Shown: positions 1-10,439, counted from the first letter of the stretch. The stretch is DNA of 64,000 nucleotides from Phytophthora colocasiae (GCA_018806915.1 JAGKQI010000083.1:806001-870000), one strand, 5' to 3'. Numbers and translations: made by a program. Notes: generated from the letters alone by a model not told the origin.

Positions 1-1597
1 GTCAGAGCCCACTACGTATCGGGAAGCAATAAAGTCTTCCCACGCTAACCAGTGGCATTCAGCAGCTAAATCGGAATACAAGTCCCTCACGGACAATAAC
101 ACTTGGGTGTTGGTAACCCCTCCTAAAGGGAGAGTAGCCGATGGGTCTTCGTAGTAAAGTATACCGGCACTGGTGAAATTGATCGCTTTAAAGTGCGTCT
201 GGTGATCAAAGGTTTCCTACAGGAATTTGGCATCGACTACAATGAGATTTTTTCTCCTGTTATCAGAATGGAGGTACTCAGACTACTTCTCACTGTTGCA
301 GCTCTTCTCGACCTTGAAGTCCACCAAATGGATGTCAAAACAGCATTCCTTAATGACTATTTGAAAGAAGAGATCTACATGGCTCAACCGGAAGGTTTCA
401 AAATCCCGGGCAAGGAGCATCTAGTGTGCAAACTTCTTAAGAGCTTATACGGGTTAAAACAAGCACCCCGTGTCTGGTACCAAACCTTGTCTGGCTTTCT
501 AGAGAGCCTTGGTTTCTGAAACTCATTAAAGATCAATGTGTCTTTCGACGCACAGTTGACAACGTCACTTGTTATATTGCAGTGTACGTCGACGACTTAC
601 TGATCATTGCTCCTACACCAGCACTCGTCAGTGAGCTGAAATCAGCCCTGAAACAACGATTTTCCATGTCAAATTTAGGGGAGGTGAAGTACTTACTCGA
701 CTGGTCTATTCAACGTGACCGAAAGAACCGAACGATGTTTATCCACCAACACAAGTACGCTACGAAGGTCATTGACCGCTTCAGCGACTACATTCCGTAC
801 CCTATAGCAACACCAGCAGAACGGAATGCCAACCTCTCCGTAAGCGGCCAGCCTAGCAGTGAACAAGAGAAAGATGTGATGAAATCAATTCCGTATCGCC
901 AAGCAGTAGGCAGTGTCATGTATATAATGGTTGGGACACGACCCGACATGGCATTCTAAATGCGTGAGGTCAGTCAATTCCTAGCCAATCCAGGCATGGA
1001 ACACTGGAAAGTAGTCATTCGTGGACTAAACTGTCTGTCAGGAAGGAAAGAATATAGTCTCCTTCTGGGAGGCTCGTCCGACGTTACCTCGGAGAGCCTA
1101 GCCGACTAGCTACTTGCCTACAGTGACTCGACTATGCTAACTGCCCCGACACGAGACGCTCCGTCGGTGGATATGTGACTATGCTCGCAAGCAGTCCAAT
1201 CTCATGGCTCTCCCGCAGCACCACACTGTGGCTCTCTCAACTACAAAGGCAGAATATATCGCCCTGTGTCACTGCATGCAAGAGATAATTTTTCTCAAAC
1301 TTCTCCTTGAAGAACTTGGCTTTGCTACAACGCGGGCTAATATTATATATGAGGACAACCAAAGCTGCATCAAAATCTGCTACAATCCCGAACTTCACGG
1401 ACGATCAAAGCATATACGCGTACGATATTGTTTTGTGCAAAAAAAGGTAGAGGCATGAATTCAACGTCACCTACTGCAATACGAAAGAGATGATAGCTGA
1501 CATCTTCACTAAAGCTTTAGACAAGCACCAGTTCAGAGAACTAAGGGCCCAGCTCAGGATAAAACCCCTGAAAGCCGAATCCGGCCACTCAGTTTAG
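1..1597 (+). pseudogene. Decayed Ty1/copia pol (RT and RNase H part)
   Basis: Three broken reading frames in order give the C-terminal half of a copia polyprotein. An RT start (about 193-519) carries MDVKTAFLN and YGLKQAPRVWYQ, the polymerase palm with YVDD follows at about 582-959, and a copia RNase H at about 1204-1458 carries ALSTTKAEY and EDNQSC. Bases 1-190 encode the region just before RT with an internal break. The last readable residues end at a TAG at 1595-1597. Stops at 517 and 957 and further frameshifts make it inactive. The integrase and gag parts lie outside the window or are gone. Domain order RT then RNase H at the C-terminus is that of copia, not gypsy. Confidence 0.9.
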
Positions 1598-1932
1598 AAA
1601 TACGCTGATAATACAACTGCATGAAGCGTGCCTATCTCCTGCGTTCTTTTTAGTTTTTTTTTTCCACTGGGTTTTTTATTTTTGTTCGCTCAAGGTTTTC
1701 CCTCGTTGAGATTTCCCTGGTCAAGTACCGAATCATCTAGGGACATGAGTTTATATACAACAATCCATGCACAAAAGACAAATTTGCTGGGAAGGTCCAT
1801 TATCGGTTAGGCAAACCCGCGGAAATCCTACCGACTCCTATCATCTACTTAAAGATGATGAACGGACAAATAAATGCATAAAGGTTGATCCAACCCGGGG
1901 GTTGTTGTCTCGTCAGCAACGATAGAACAGGT
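1598..1932. other. Non-coding, probable copia 3' end or LTR remnant
   Basis: No convincing gene. The stretch follows directly on the copia pol stop and is T-rich around 1650-1690, which would fit LTR sequence, but no partner LTR lies in the window, so this is inference. Confidence 0.35.
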
Positions 1933-3344
1933 AGTGGCGTCTTAGAGATCCACCATACACTTTATTACCTGCAAATTCATATATATTATAATGTTTTAGA
2001 AACGCGACGTGACGGTGCGAACCTGCGACGTGGCGCGACTAACCCATACAAAACCCCAGTAAATTCAAATTCAAAAAGAGGCGGGAAGACCACACTTGAT
2101 CGGCAAATGCAGGTGTCCCTCACCAAAGCGCAGCAAATTCAACTGTGCGACCAGCGCAAGAAAAACCCGAGCTTATCATGCATGGAGCTGGCAGCATGGA
2201 GCAAGAATGCCTTCAATCTTCCACGTGTTCCCGGGAGGAGTACTATCAGTCGTATCCTCCGCTGCGAGAAGCATCTCCGCGCCACAGACATCGACTTTTT
2301 AGGCCTGAAGCGCATACGCCCACCCGAAATGGTGCTCTTGGAGCGCCATCTCGTTGAATTGATCGCGCGTTTTGAGGACAGAGCATGCGTTTCGTACGAC
2401 ACGGTCATTTTTCTAGCTAAAATGGCGGCGGACGAGCTCAAGATCCCAGAGTCCAGACTCCCACGCTTCACTAAACGCGGCTGGTGCAAGCACTTCATGG
2501 CCAGGTATGGCTATCGGTCCCGTCGTGCTCACGGAGAGATGCATTCCGCTGACAAGACTGCAGCAGTGGAGGGGTGTGAACAGCTACAAAAACTTATCGC
2601 TAAGTTTGACCTGAACGACGTCTTTAACGTGGACGAAGCGGCATTTTTTACAAGGCTATCTCCCGTGTATCGATGTGCCTTGGTGTCGCCCCTGCACTCA
2701 AGCTGAACAAGGCCGGGATGACCTTTTTGGTGGGGTCTAATGCTACCGGAACCGAAAAACTACGCCTTCTAGTGCTCGGTAAGGCTAAGAATCTAAGGTG
2801 GCTCCCATCTAAACCCGACACTGTCGACTACACTGGAACTAGCAAGGGCTGGATGACGACGGCTGTCTTTCGAGAGTGGATGGTGGAGCTGAGCGCCAAA
2901 ATGCAAGTTGCTAATAGGAAGATATTGCTGCTGTACGACAATGCCCCAGTCCACACGGAGCCTGAGTCGGAGCTGTCGCACATTACTGTTGCAAGGCTGC
3001 CCAAGAATACGACAGCAATGCTACAGCCTATGGATCAGGGAGTGATTGCCTGGATCAAGAAGCGCATTCTAAACGACAGAACCGCTGCTGCTATTCTTCC
3101 TATAATTTTGTGCGAAGATGACCCCTACAAGATAGACACAGCAGACGCAATTGAGTGGCTCGCTGCGGACTGGGGTGCGATGCCGAAATCGGTGCTAGCT
3201 AATTGCTGGAGGCACACTGGCTTGCTCTCCGGTACTAATGAGTGTGGACCACATTATAAACAAATAGACCTTTTTTTGAATATCCTATGAGATCGCAAAC
3301 CCCGTCAAACTCGAATATATCAGGTGGCTCTCTAAGACGCCACT
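1933..3344 (+). mobile_element. pogo/Tigger-like DNA transposon with TIRs
   Basis: Terminal inverted repeats are visible: AGTGGCGTCTTAGAG at 1933-1947 matches the reverse complement at the right end, finishing at about 3344, and similarity extends to about 23 bp. Between them lies a DDE transposase of the CENP-B/pogo type. The expected TA target duplication is not clean at the inferred ends, so the exact boundaries are uncertain by a few bases. Confidence 0.75.
2107..3290 (+). pseudogene. pogo/Tigger-like DDE transposase, frameshifted
   Basis: The chosen start is the ATG at 2107 (MQVSLTKAQQIQLCD), the usual beginning of the N-terminal helix-turn-helix of CENP-B/pogo-like transposases. About 180 residues later the first catalytic Asp appears in FNVDEAAFF. 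The frame is then lost in a T-run near 2645 and continues one frame over (MCLGVAPALKLNK). It reaches the second Asp in LLYDNAPVH and the typical LPKNTTAMLQPMDQGVI segment, where D of MDQG is the third acidic position. The one-base slip in a homopolymer is the only clear lesion, so this copy is not very old. The reading frame ends at 3290, just before the right TIR. Confidence 0.85.
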
Positions 3345-3367
3345 GTCTGTAGTTCGTTTAGTGGCAG

Positions 3368-3897
3368 TCAGTGTGTGTCTGTTTGTTTAGTGGCAGTAGA
3401 CGGCTGGTCGGGAGCAACAGTCAGATTTTCGGTTGACGTAGTCAAACAGTTCATCGGTTCAGCTGCTTGAACCGCTTCCATAGCCTCAACGGTTGCATCG
3501 TCAACGAAGCAGCGTACACGAGCACACTTGCAGCGTGTGCACCGCGAGCGAGTGGCGTTGGTAAATTTGCAAAAGCGACAAACCCAGTGCCCGCTCTTCG
3601 CCTTTCTGGCTCGACTGTCACTAAAAGACCCCGTTTTAGTGACATTAGGGAGCGGCGAAGCCACCGCGGGGTTGTGGCTCGACCCCCTGCGTGCGCACTT
3701 CCGTCCCGCTCCCCGTGTCTTCTGCTGTCGTGAAAGGTGGGTTCTATTTCGCCACTGTCTGTGGCCGCATTCGCAGTTTGCGCTGCAGCCCTAGCAATTT
3801 TAGCAGCTCGAATTTGCTTGGCTGTCCTCTTCCTTCTCGGAGCTGAGCTATGTAGCACAGCATCCCTCTGCACACCTTTCTTCCAGAGACGAGCCAT
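3368..3897 (-). CDS. RanBP2-type zinc-finger protein, small
   Basis: The first ATG is at 3897 (MARLWKKGVQRDAV). The N-terminal part is basic and Ala-rich. The C-terminal part holds one RanBP2-like finger, WVCRFC..N..RCTRC, i.e. W-x-C-x2-C-x3-N-x5-C-x2-C, one residue shorter than the usual spacing. Such fingers bind RNA or ubiquitin. The two parts are in different frames. A 44-base GT-AG interval at 3664-3621 would join them in frame and ends in TTTTAG, but 44 bases is short for an oomycete intron, so a simple frameshift is equally possible. Function unknown; it lies directly beside the pogo element and could itself be element cargo. Confidence 0.5.
3617..3643. repeat. Perfect hairpin, 10-bp stem
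   Basis: GTCACTAAAA and TTTTAGTGAC are perfect inverted copies around a 7-base GACCCCG loop. The hairpin lies across the putative 3' splice site of the zinc-finger gene. Confidence 0.85.
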
Positions 3898-4876
3898 GGC
3901 TTGCCCACGTGACCTCCGTTCGCAAAGCAGCAGCACTGAATGCACCAACGGAGAGTCAGCAACGTATGCTTCCTTAGCTGCGACTGTTAGACTGACCACT
4001 AAAATACAATAAATGGTTGAATTGTGATATCTTATATTTGGATATTTTCAGTCACCATCTAATGTGGCAGGGAGGCTGTTGAAGTGACCATTTTATCTGG
4101 TACAGCGTAGCCCCTGAGCTGATATCCAGTTACAAATCTGTGGTGGAGCGGATCTGCCAAAATCTCGTTAGGGCAGGTCCCGATCACCACTTGCGCCCAG
4201 ACACCGACTAACGGAGGGGGTCCCCCGATGATCCGTGATCTAGCTGTGTGTAGTTTCACCTTGTGTACCCGTCGGTAGGCGGGTTACGCTCTTCCAGGTA
4301 ACTTCTGAAGGTGTCTCGTAGGTCGGAAGAAAGTCTTGCGTGACGCAGGGGTCTGAGGTAGCGTGGGAGTTCTTCACTCCACCTCCGAGTACGTGATCCC
4401 GGTCGTAGGCGAGTTCTCGAGCCTTGATCCGGGTGCCTGGTCCTTGATCCAGGTCTTCCAATGGTCCAATGTTCGGGATTCAGTCCCTTCCTTTCCGTTG
4501 TTTTCCGCTTCCGATAGCGGGGGTCTTGAGAGGGCGAGATTCGACGGGATCCTTAGGCTAAACAACCAAGTCCTTCCGATCCGATGTATGCACTTAAAGG
4601 ATAGTTCACTAGATAGGGCAAAGCTGGCCAATATATTATCCAGACTTAACCGCTATACTAGGTCACGTATCCTTACCTTCCTGACGCTTGTAGGGCCAAT
4701 GTAGTTCCCGGTTCCAGGCGTAGCGAAGACACTTGAGTGGTTCAGGGCAAATTCGAGTCTGTTTATGGTTATTCCTATGCCTACTAATCCCATCCTGATT
4801 TACTATCCTACGACCACATGACACTAGCTGATCCCTAGCTTGGTTCCCCTAACCCTGATCTTGAGCCGATTCCGCA

Positions 4877-4945
4877 CTTAACCGAAGCTTGATCTCGTAC
4901 TTAACCGAAGCTTGATCTCGTACTTAACCGAAGCTTGATCTCGCA
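4877..4945. repeat. Three tandem 23-bp units in the LTR
   Basis: The unit begins CTTAACCGAAGCTTGATCTC and repeats three times, with a fourth degenerate copy following. Equivalent units occur in the element A LTR at about 40800-40910. Each unit contains GATC. Confidence 0.85.
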
Positions 4946-5249
4946 CTTAATCGGGGCTTGATCGCTGCCTGATCCCGCTTGGTGATCCTTCAAAGAATCC
5001 GGATCAGGCCACCAGAAGAGTCTGCGTCGCGCCTGGGGTTGACCTTGATCCGGAGCTGATCTCGTACTTATACGGGAGAGGATCATTGCGTGATCCTGCG
5101 TGATCCCGCTTCGTCGCCGCCCGGGGAAGTTGGATCGTGCTGTTAGAGGCTTCGGGGCGCCAGGGTAAGCCGATCGTGCTCGCTTGGGACCCCGTCATCG
5201 TTGATCGCGCGAGAACATCCTTGATTTCCCCATTCTTCCTCCGGCAGGA

Positions 5250-5302
5250 TTCGGATCACCCACGAACACCACGGCAGGATTCGGATCACCCACGAACACC
5301 GC
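5250..5302. repeat. Tandem duplication of a ~27-bp unit in the solo LTR
   Basis: The unit containing GGATTCGGATCACCCACGAA occurs twice in a row here but only once in the element A LTR (around 40510-40540), so it arose after the two copies separated. Confidence 0.8.
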
Positions 5303-5490
5303 TCCACTTGCTTCTTCGCCGGTGTCTCCGTTGCCTGTTCCCCGGCGGGACCCATCGTACCTTCGTCTGATTCGACCCAGATCTGGGGATCACAGGTCCC
5401 CCTGTCGCTCGTTCCGACTCTATTCGGGTTCGTGGCTGATATCGCCTCTCCGGGAAAAATTTTCGTCCGCTTCACCACAAACCTGTGAAT

Positions 5491-6427
5491 AGGGGGTGTC
5501 AGAATTGCAAAACGTGGGTCCGAAATCCCATGGGATTTCGCGCAAAAATCACATGGGATATCGGCCCGAAATAGCATGTGATTTGGCGCCTCACCAAATC
5601 ACCTACCTCTGGAGGTGGGTGATTTGCCTGGAGTTAGGAAATCCCACAAGTGATCCGCCAAAAGGAAATCTTCCTCAGTTGCTCTTTTCATTTTGAAAGG
5701 GAAAGATCTCTCGCGCAAGCAGACATCACGTCTGTAGCAACTACAGGGGACACGCCTTCTTGGGAGAGTCCCAGCGGATACAAGGTGCCGATTATCAACG
5801 GCAAACGACCACGGTAAGTACTCTCATGCTTGAAGAACCGCATCGTGGAAGGCTTATCTCTTTGCATGTAGCCATGCCACAAGAATCAGAGTTAAGCGTA
5901 CTGTTTAGGCGGATGCAGATGAAGTTCATCTCACGGCTGACGACTACAAGGTAATCTTGGGCTGGCTGTAGGACAAGATGAAGCTCTTCACGGTGCCAGT
6001 GGAAAGACGACCCACCTAAGATGTCTAAGTTGGCCGTGTTTGGAAATATCGCGGTGCATTTATTCATCAACTTGGGTAACAAGCGTCTCAAACGTCTTTA
6101 GTAAACAGCTTTCACAAGGCGTCTAGCGTAGCAAAATCTCTTAAGCTCATCGTCAAGCTCTTCCTCTAGAATTGCAACTGCGAGAAGGTCTACGATCTCC
6201 ACGATCAGATGCTGGCGTACAGTAACCTTCGGCATGGACGTGTGCTTCTTTCGCGCACGCAGCAGAACTTTCCTTTTGCGGACAAAATTGCTTGTGCAGC
6301 TTCAATTCTGAGACCCCCGAAACCCATTATTTGAAATCACATGCTATTTAGGGTCGAAATCCCATGTGATTTTGGCGCGAAATCCCATGGGATTTCAGAC
6401 CCACGTTTTGCAATTCTGATACCCCCT
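5491..6427 (-). mobile_element. DNA transposon relic with ~93-bp TIRs
   Basis: The ends are inverted copies of each other over about 93 bases with about six mismatches; both begin AGGGGGTRTCAGAATTGC. Each end carries the 16-base palindrome AAATCCCATGGGATTT. AAT flanks both ends directly; alternatively, TA plus a GGGGG start could be the duplication. The interior has minus-strand coding relics (about 6275-6110 and 6091-5795) with stops between them; I do not recognise a transposase motif. The superfamily is undetermined. Confidence 0.75.
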
Positions 6428-6798
6428 AATGCTGTTATACTAGATTAGAGTATTACTATAGAACATTAAGCCTGCTTCTCCTTCTCCAAACTCACTTCGC
6501 CTTTCACTGAGTACAACAAACATCTCTTCTACACTACTTACGCTACTCGCCCGTGACAAGGATGCTGGTATTGCCTTTCAGAGAGTCCCTGCTATTTTGT
6601 TTGAACATAATCATATTTAGTTTGACTCCAGTGATGATTGGAGAGGTACCAGGCCCCCCACATAAGAATATTATGAGACGGCAGCGATTGGCGGAAATTG
6701 ACTTATATTCTTATTTAGAGGTCCCTTAGCGTTACTCTCGTGGAAATCCCCTAAGTAACGGAATCCGCAGTTACTTCGCAGCTACATCGTTGTAGTGC
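6428..6798. other. Intergenic, nothing recognised
   Basis: AT-rich sequence without an open frame of interest on either strand and without a clear repeat partner inside the window. Confidence 0.5.
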
Positions 6799-6806
6799 GA
6801 GCGCTA
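6799..6806. repeat. hAT target-site duplication, left
   Basis: GAGCGCTA directly precedes the left TIR and is repeated at 8068-8075 directly after the right TIR. Confidence 0.92.
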
Positions 6807-7070
6807 CAGGGATTGGTAGCAGTTTTCGAACTAGTACTGTTAGTACTAAATATTCTAAGTAATATCACTATAGCAGTTAGCAGGTTGGGGCATTGCCGCC
6901 TTTAGTATTATACCAAAATTAGCAGGTTTGCAAAAGCTGCGATTAGTACTAAAAAAGTACTAAAAAGGTGCTAAATCTTAGAAGGTCGCACTGGGTACAT
7001 TCCCGCCTTCAATCTCACACTCGGGTGCATTCGCGCTCAGTTCGTGTTTAGCCAAGTCGTACGGACCGCT

Positions 7071-7199
7071 ATGAAGTGCGCAAAAAGCACTTGTGACTTC
7101 GGTCACCTGTCGAAAACCTACCCATGTACCATTTGCGGCCGCCGCGTTCATCACGTGTGCAGCAATGAGCTATGTGTAGACACTCCACTCTCCAAATAG
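7071..7199 (+). CDS. 42-residue Cys/His-rich ORF in the hAT element
   Basis: ATG at 7071 to TAG at 7199. The residues CAKSTC, CTIC, VHHVCSNELC give a tight Cys/His pattern that could bind zinc. In its element it sits where the N-terminal DNA-binding region of a hAT transposase would be, so it is probably the remaining 5' exon; that is inference. Whether it is translated alone is unknown. Confidence 0.5.
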   Translation: MKCAKSTCDFGHLSKTYPCTICGRRVHHVCSNELCVDTPLSK

Positions 7200-7291
7200 T
7201 ATGCTGTGAAACGTTAAGGCCTGACAAGTCCCAGTATGCTATTTTTTAACGCGTCATTGTATGCTGTGCTAGTTTCTGCAGTGTTGACTGT

Positions 7292-7915
7292 GTGCGCAGT
7301 TTTCGTGGTGTCGATGGCGCAGGATACGAGTCGACATTGAGCAGCATATCAGGCATTTCGCCCTCCAGCCAAGCCACAGTGCTTAGTACACCAGAAGCAC
7401 TAGAGCCGGAACCAGAAGCGGATGTATCGGACTGCTTGGTGGACGGTATCCCTGCGTCGATGACACACCATATCCAGCGTGGTACAGACTCTGTGTGGCA
7501 AGTCATCCATCGGTTAGACAAGTCGGTCAAGCATAGAAACTTCGTATTCACACATATATGTCTACTCTGTGCTGGAGACCCCAAAAAATCATGGAAGCAG
7601 GGGCTTTGTCGAGTGGCGAACCGGGAAGGTGAAAGCGTCTGGAACGTTGAAGAGCTCTGTAAACATGTCGACGTCTGCAGGTGGTTTTCTGAAGAGGGAC
7701 ATGCTCAATTTCCCTCCATTTCAAAGCTAGCCAGGGTTTGGTTGGGCCGTTGCTCATCTACCGCTTATCAAGAGCGGGTTTTCTCAGCTGGATCGTTTGT
7801 TATGGGTCCACTCCGCACTCGGACAGCTAATGACCGAGCTGAGCAACAGCTCATTCTGCACTATAACCGCAAAGAGATCGAGCGCATTGAGGCTACAAAG
7901 AGAAATGCATGGTAG
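7292..7915 (+). pseudogene. hAT transposase C-terminal fragment
   Basis: The open frame has no ATG at its start (it opens at GTG), as expected for the 3' remainder of a deleted gene. The C-terminal third shows the hAT dimerisation signature: FPSISKLARVWLGR, then TAYQERVFSAGSFVM. This corresponds to the ERVFS motif used for transposase oligomerisation. The DDE catalytic core is absent. It ends at 7915, about 150 bases before the right TIR. Confidence 0.8.
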
Positions 7916-8144
7916 CCCCATTTAGTACTAATGGTTTAGTAATATTTCACAGATATCTGTTTTGATTAAGGTGCCATTTATTAATATCACAAATTTAGCA
8001 GTTTTTGAGATGGCCTCCATTAGCATTATTTTATTTTTGCCAAAATCCGAAGTGCTACCAATCCCTGGAGCGCTACATGCGCGTCTCCGCAACGAAAGCA
8101 ACATGGTGTGTTCACGAACACGTCTTGTACACATCTAGCAAGTG

Positions 8145-8926
8145 TCACTGTCGAATTCGCATTAGCAGGCGCGCAGGATGATTTCCACGAGTTCCCACAC
8201 CCTGAGAGAGGCCAAGTGCCGTCAGCTTGGTCTTCAGCTCAGACTCTGCATCGACGCGGTCAAGGTCCTTTAACTCCACCCCGAACAAAAACTTCACTGC
8301 GCCTCTGTTCACGTCTGAGCTAATGCATTGGTGCTCGCGTAGTAACCGCACCATGTTCAGTGTCTGCCCCACCTTTAATATGAAGTAGGGTCCGTCATAT
8401 TCCTCATTGTTAAATGAGTAGGTAGAACCGCAATGGAGAAGGTATACCCCTGCAGATCCTTCCTCTGGTTTATCATAGATAATCCCGCTGATGCGCGGCC
8501 CATGATACTCCATGTAGTCTCTCTTGGGGTTGTTTGTGATCCCTTCGAAGAGAGGTCCAACCAGTCTTTGAAAAGACTGCCCACAGCAACAATAAGGCGC
8601 TTGTGCTTTAAAAACGTCGGCATACCTCAGGTAGGTGTGCTGGACTTCACCGTACTTGCCGAGTTCCTTCAGAGCCCGACTTGACCTTCGCCTCCGAAAT
8701 GAGAGGCGAAGTGCTCCAATTCTTTGTCTAGTTTCGATTGTAAAGCCATCCACGAAACGTAAGGAACGCCATTATGATAGTAAAGGTTGGAGTTATCGAC
8801 GAAGGGCATCTCAAGGAACCGGAGCAGATACTGTGAGAGCTTGACGTTCTGGGGGTCCCGGTGGAGCTGTGTTGCCGCCGCTCTCAACTTCTCTATACGG
8901 TTTCGTTTCTCTGTAGACGTGGGCAT
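8145..8926 (-). pseudogene. GIY-YIG-like domain protein, frameshifted
   Basis: The chosen start is the ATG at 8926 (MPTSTEKRNRIEKL). The first ~80 residues run to about 8670, and the remainder continues in a different frame down to 8145, so one frameshift or a very small unrecognised intron separates them. The C-terminal half reads GVYLLHCG, then ILKVGQTLN, VRLLREH and AESELK. This is the order of a GIY-YIG fold of the T5orf172 kind: GVY in place of GIY, LKVGQT in place of YIG, then a conserved Arg and a Glu. Families with this fold cut DNA, but no activity can be claimed here. It sits between a hAT element and the host island, so it could be a host gene or transposon-derived. No gene name is justified. 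Confidence 0.55.
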
Positions 8927-9453
8927 CTCTTGGCAGATTGTAGAGTGAGGTCAGGCTGGCACTGCCAGTGGCAGCGCCATGGCTTCAGTAGATCGTCATC
9001 CAAGTCGAAGAGGAATCCACAGAGGAATTCATGGCTGGGTTATCCCATCCACATTACATGGCTGGGTTATCCCATTCGGAGTCCATGGGATTTTTAGGAA
9101 TCTAGAAATCGTCCTGCGCGCCTGCAAGTGCGAATTCGACGGCGAGACTTGCTAGACATTTACAAGACGTGTTAGCGACTACACCATGTTGCTTTCGTTG
9201 CAGTGGCGCGCATGTAGCGCTCCGATGTAAGCGCAAACGGAGGTTAGGGTGGGATTTTTAGAAAGCCAAGAGTGTGGGTGCTTTAAATGGGTAGGGCTTT
9301 ATTATGTTAGATAGGGAGTGACCATTTTTATGGGTAGCCCTTATCGCACTTAATTCTGTTAGATAGGGTGCTTCTAAATGTAGAACGCCTTCTATTCAGA
9401 AACGTCCCATTGGTTCTAAATGTAGAACGTTTCAGAAACGTCCACCATCCACC
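8927..9453. promoter_or_regulatory. Upstream region of the rhodanese gene
   Basis: No gene. There is a tandem pair containing CATGGCTGGGTTATCCCAT (about 9030-9080). The box TCTAAATGTAGAACG occurs twice (about 9373 and 9415), close to the start codon. CCCATTGGTT at about 9405 loosely resembles the oomycete initiator (YCATTYY). Promoter function is inferred from position only. Confidence 0.4.
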
Positions 9454-10377
9454 ATGCTGTTGCTACATGTACGTCTTCGCTGCACACCCGTCCGCCACTC
9501 GCGCTTCAGCCACTGCTTTGCATCCACCAGTCGATCGCTCTCCGCCCTTGTCGACTCTAAGTGGGTGCGCACAGCTCAGGATTCGGGTGATCCACTGTTG
9601 CTGCTGCTGGACTGCAACCACCCAGCCTCGTATCCTCGCGGCCACATCCCGGACGCCGTCCCCCTCGCTCTGGCTTCGTCACTGCTCAAGGACCCAACAC
9701 CTCAGTCCACAGGCGTCGTGAGCTCACAGCTATTTGCTGATGTCTTGCAGTCGCTGCAGATCTCTAAGGACGCGACGCTCGTGTTTTACGACGATGAAAT
9801 GAGCCTCAAGGCCACGCGCATGTGGTGGGTCTTCCGTCACTTTGGCTTCCCAGTCGAGCAACTTAAGGTGCTGGATGGAGGCGTCAAGCAATGGGTTGCA
9901 GATGACAATGCAGTGGAGACTGGAGAGGTTGAAGACCGTGACACTCCCGCTTCGCTTTGGACGCAACCGGTGGACACGCACAAGCTCGTGGGTTTTAAGA
10001 CCGTGCAAGACGGTATTGCAGACCCGTCCACGCAGTTCGTGGATGCACGATCCCCCGGTGAGTTCTGGGGTGAGGATGCCAATGGCAACGCGCGCACAGG
10101 TCACGTTCCTGGAGCTGTGAACTTTAACTGGATGGAAGGGGTGGACTTCATTCAGAACGGGAAGTTTAAGTCCAAGGAGGAGCTGGACAAGGTCTTTGTG
10201 GACATCTTCCACCTCGACAAGGAGAAACCGGTGATCACGTACTGCCAAAGGGGAATTCGAGCTGCACACACAGCGTTTGCCCTCGAGCAGGTCATGGGCT
10301 TCAAGGACGTCAAGATCTACGAAGACTCGATGCTGCAATACCTGAACCGGGACGATTCGGAAGTTGTGAAGGAGTAA
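9454..10377 (+). CDS. Two-domain rhodanese / sulfurtransferase
   Basis: Single-exon gene of 307 residues starting at the ATG at 9454. Residues 1-30 are Arg/Ser-rich without acidic residues, which suits a mitochondrial targeting peptide (inference). An N-terminal rhodanese domain without a catalytic Cys (LLLLDCNHPASYPRGHIPDAV onward) is followed by a second domain from about residue 180 (FVDARSPGEFWGE, TGHVPGAVN). Its active loop CQRGIRA places the sulfur-carrying Cys at 264. Length and two-domain layout fit thiosulfate or 3-mercaptopyruvate sulfurtransferases, which move sulfur from a donor to a thiol or cyanide acceptor. The loop differs from classical CRKGVT and CGSGVT, so the substrate cannot be assigned. 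The last ~65 bases and the 3' flank are copied in inverted form near 38.5 kb. Confidence 0.9.
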   Translation: MLLLHVRLRCTPVRHSRFSHCFASTSRSLSALVDSKWVRTAQDSGDPLLLLLDCNHPASYPRGHIPDAVPLALASSLLKDPTPQSTGVVSSQLFADVLQSLQISKDATLVFYDDEMSLKATRMWWVFRHFGFPVEQLKVLDGGVKQWVADDNAVETGEVEDRDTPASLWTQPVDTHKLVGFKTVQDGIADPSTQFVDARSPGEFWGEDANGNARTGHVPGAVNFNWMEGVDFIQNGKFKSKEELDKVFVDIFHLDKEKPVITYCQRGIRAAHTAFALEQVMGFKDVKIYEDSMLQYLNRDDSEVVKE

Positions 10378-10439
10378 GAAGCAAGACTTTGGATACTGCA
10401 GAGGTCGAGGTCGATCAACTTGTGTGCTGCCCCGCGGTG

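Larger units (their letters stand above)
4139..5479 (-). mobile_element. Lone LTR of the gypsy A family
   Basis: On the minus strand the block begins TGTGGTGAAG and ends CTCCACCACA, and it matches the 5' LTR of element A (40329-41642) over its whole length. No internal retrotransposon sequence adjoins it, so it is a solo LTR by appearance. The five bases on either side (AAATC and AACCT) do not match, so the target duplication is missing or has been rearranged. Confidence 0.85.
6807..8067 (+). mobile_element. Internally deleted hAT element
   Basis: TIRs CAGGGATTGGTAGCA are at 6807-6821 and, inverted, at 8053-8067. The 8-bp target duplication GAGCGCTA is perfect, at 6799-6806 and 8068-8075, as expected for hAT transposition. 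The interior keeps only a short Cys/His ORF and the C-terminal dimerisation part of a transposase, so it could move only with help in trans. Confidence 0.92.

Noticed and set aside
1628..1810. Short plus-strand frame with a signal-peptide-like hydrophobic start
   Set aside because: It arises from a T-run in probable LTR sequence, has no RxLR or other effector motif, and no conserved-looking continuation.
4877..4945. Regular 23-bp repeats suggesting a CRISPR-like array
   Set aside because: The units are directly adjacent without spacers, sit in a gypsy LTR and belong to a eukaryote; ordinary tandem repeat.
4134..5484. Target duplication around the solo LTR
   Set aside because: Flanking pentamers AAATC and AACCT do not match, so I make no claim of a clean insertion.
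9730..10338. 202-codon open frame antisense to the rhodanese gene
   Set aside because: Shadow of a GC-rich coding exon on the other strand; no start context and no recognisable protein.
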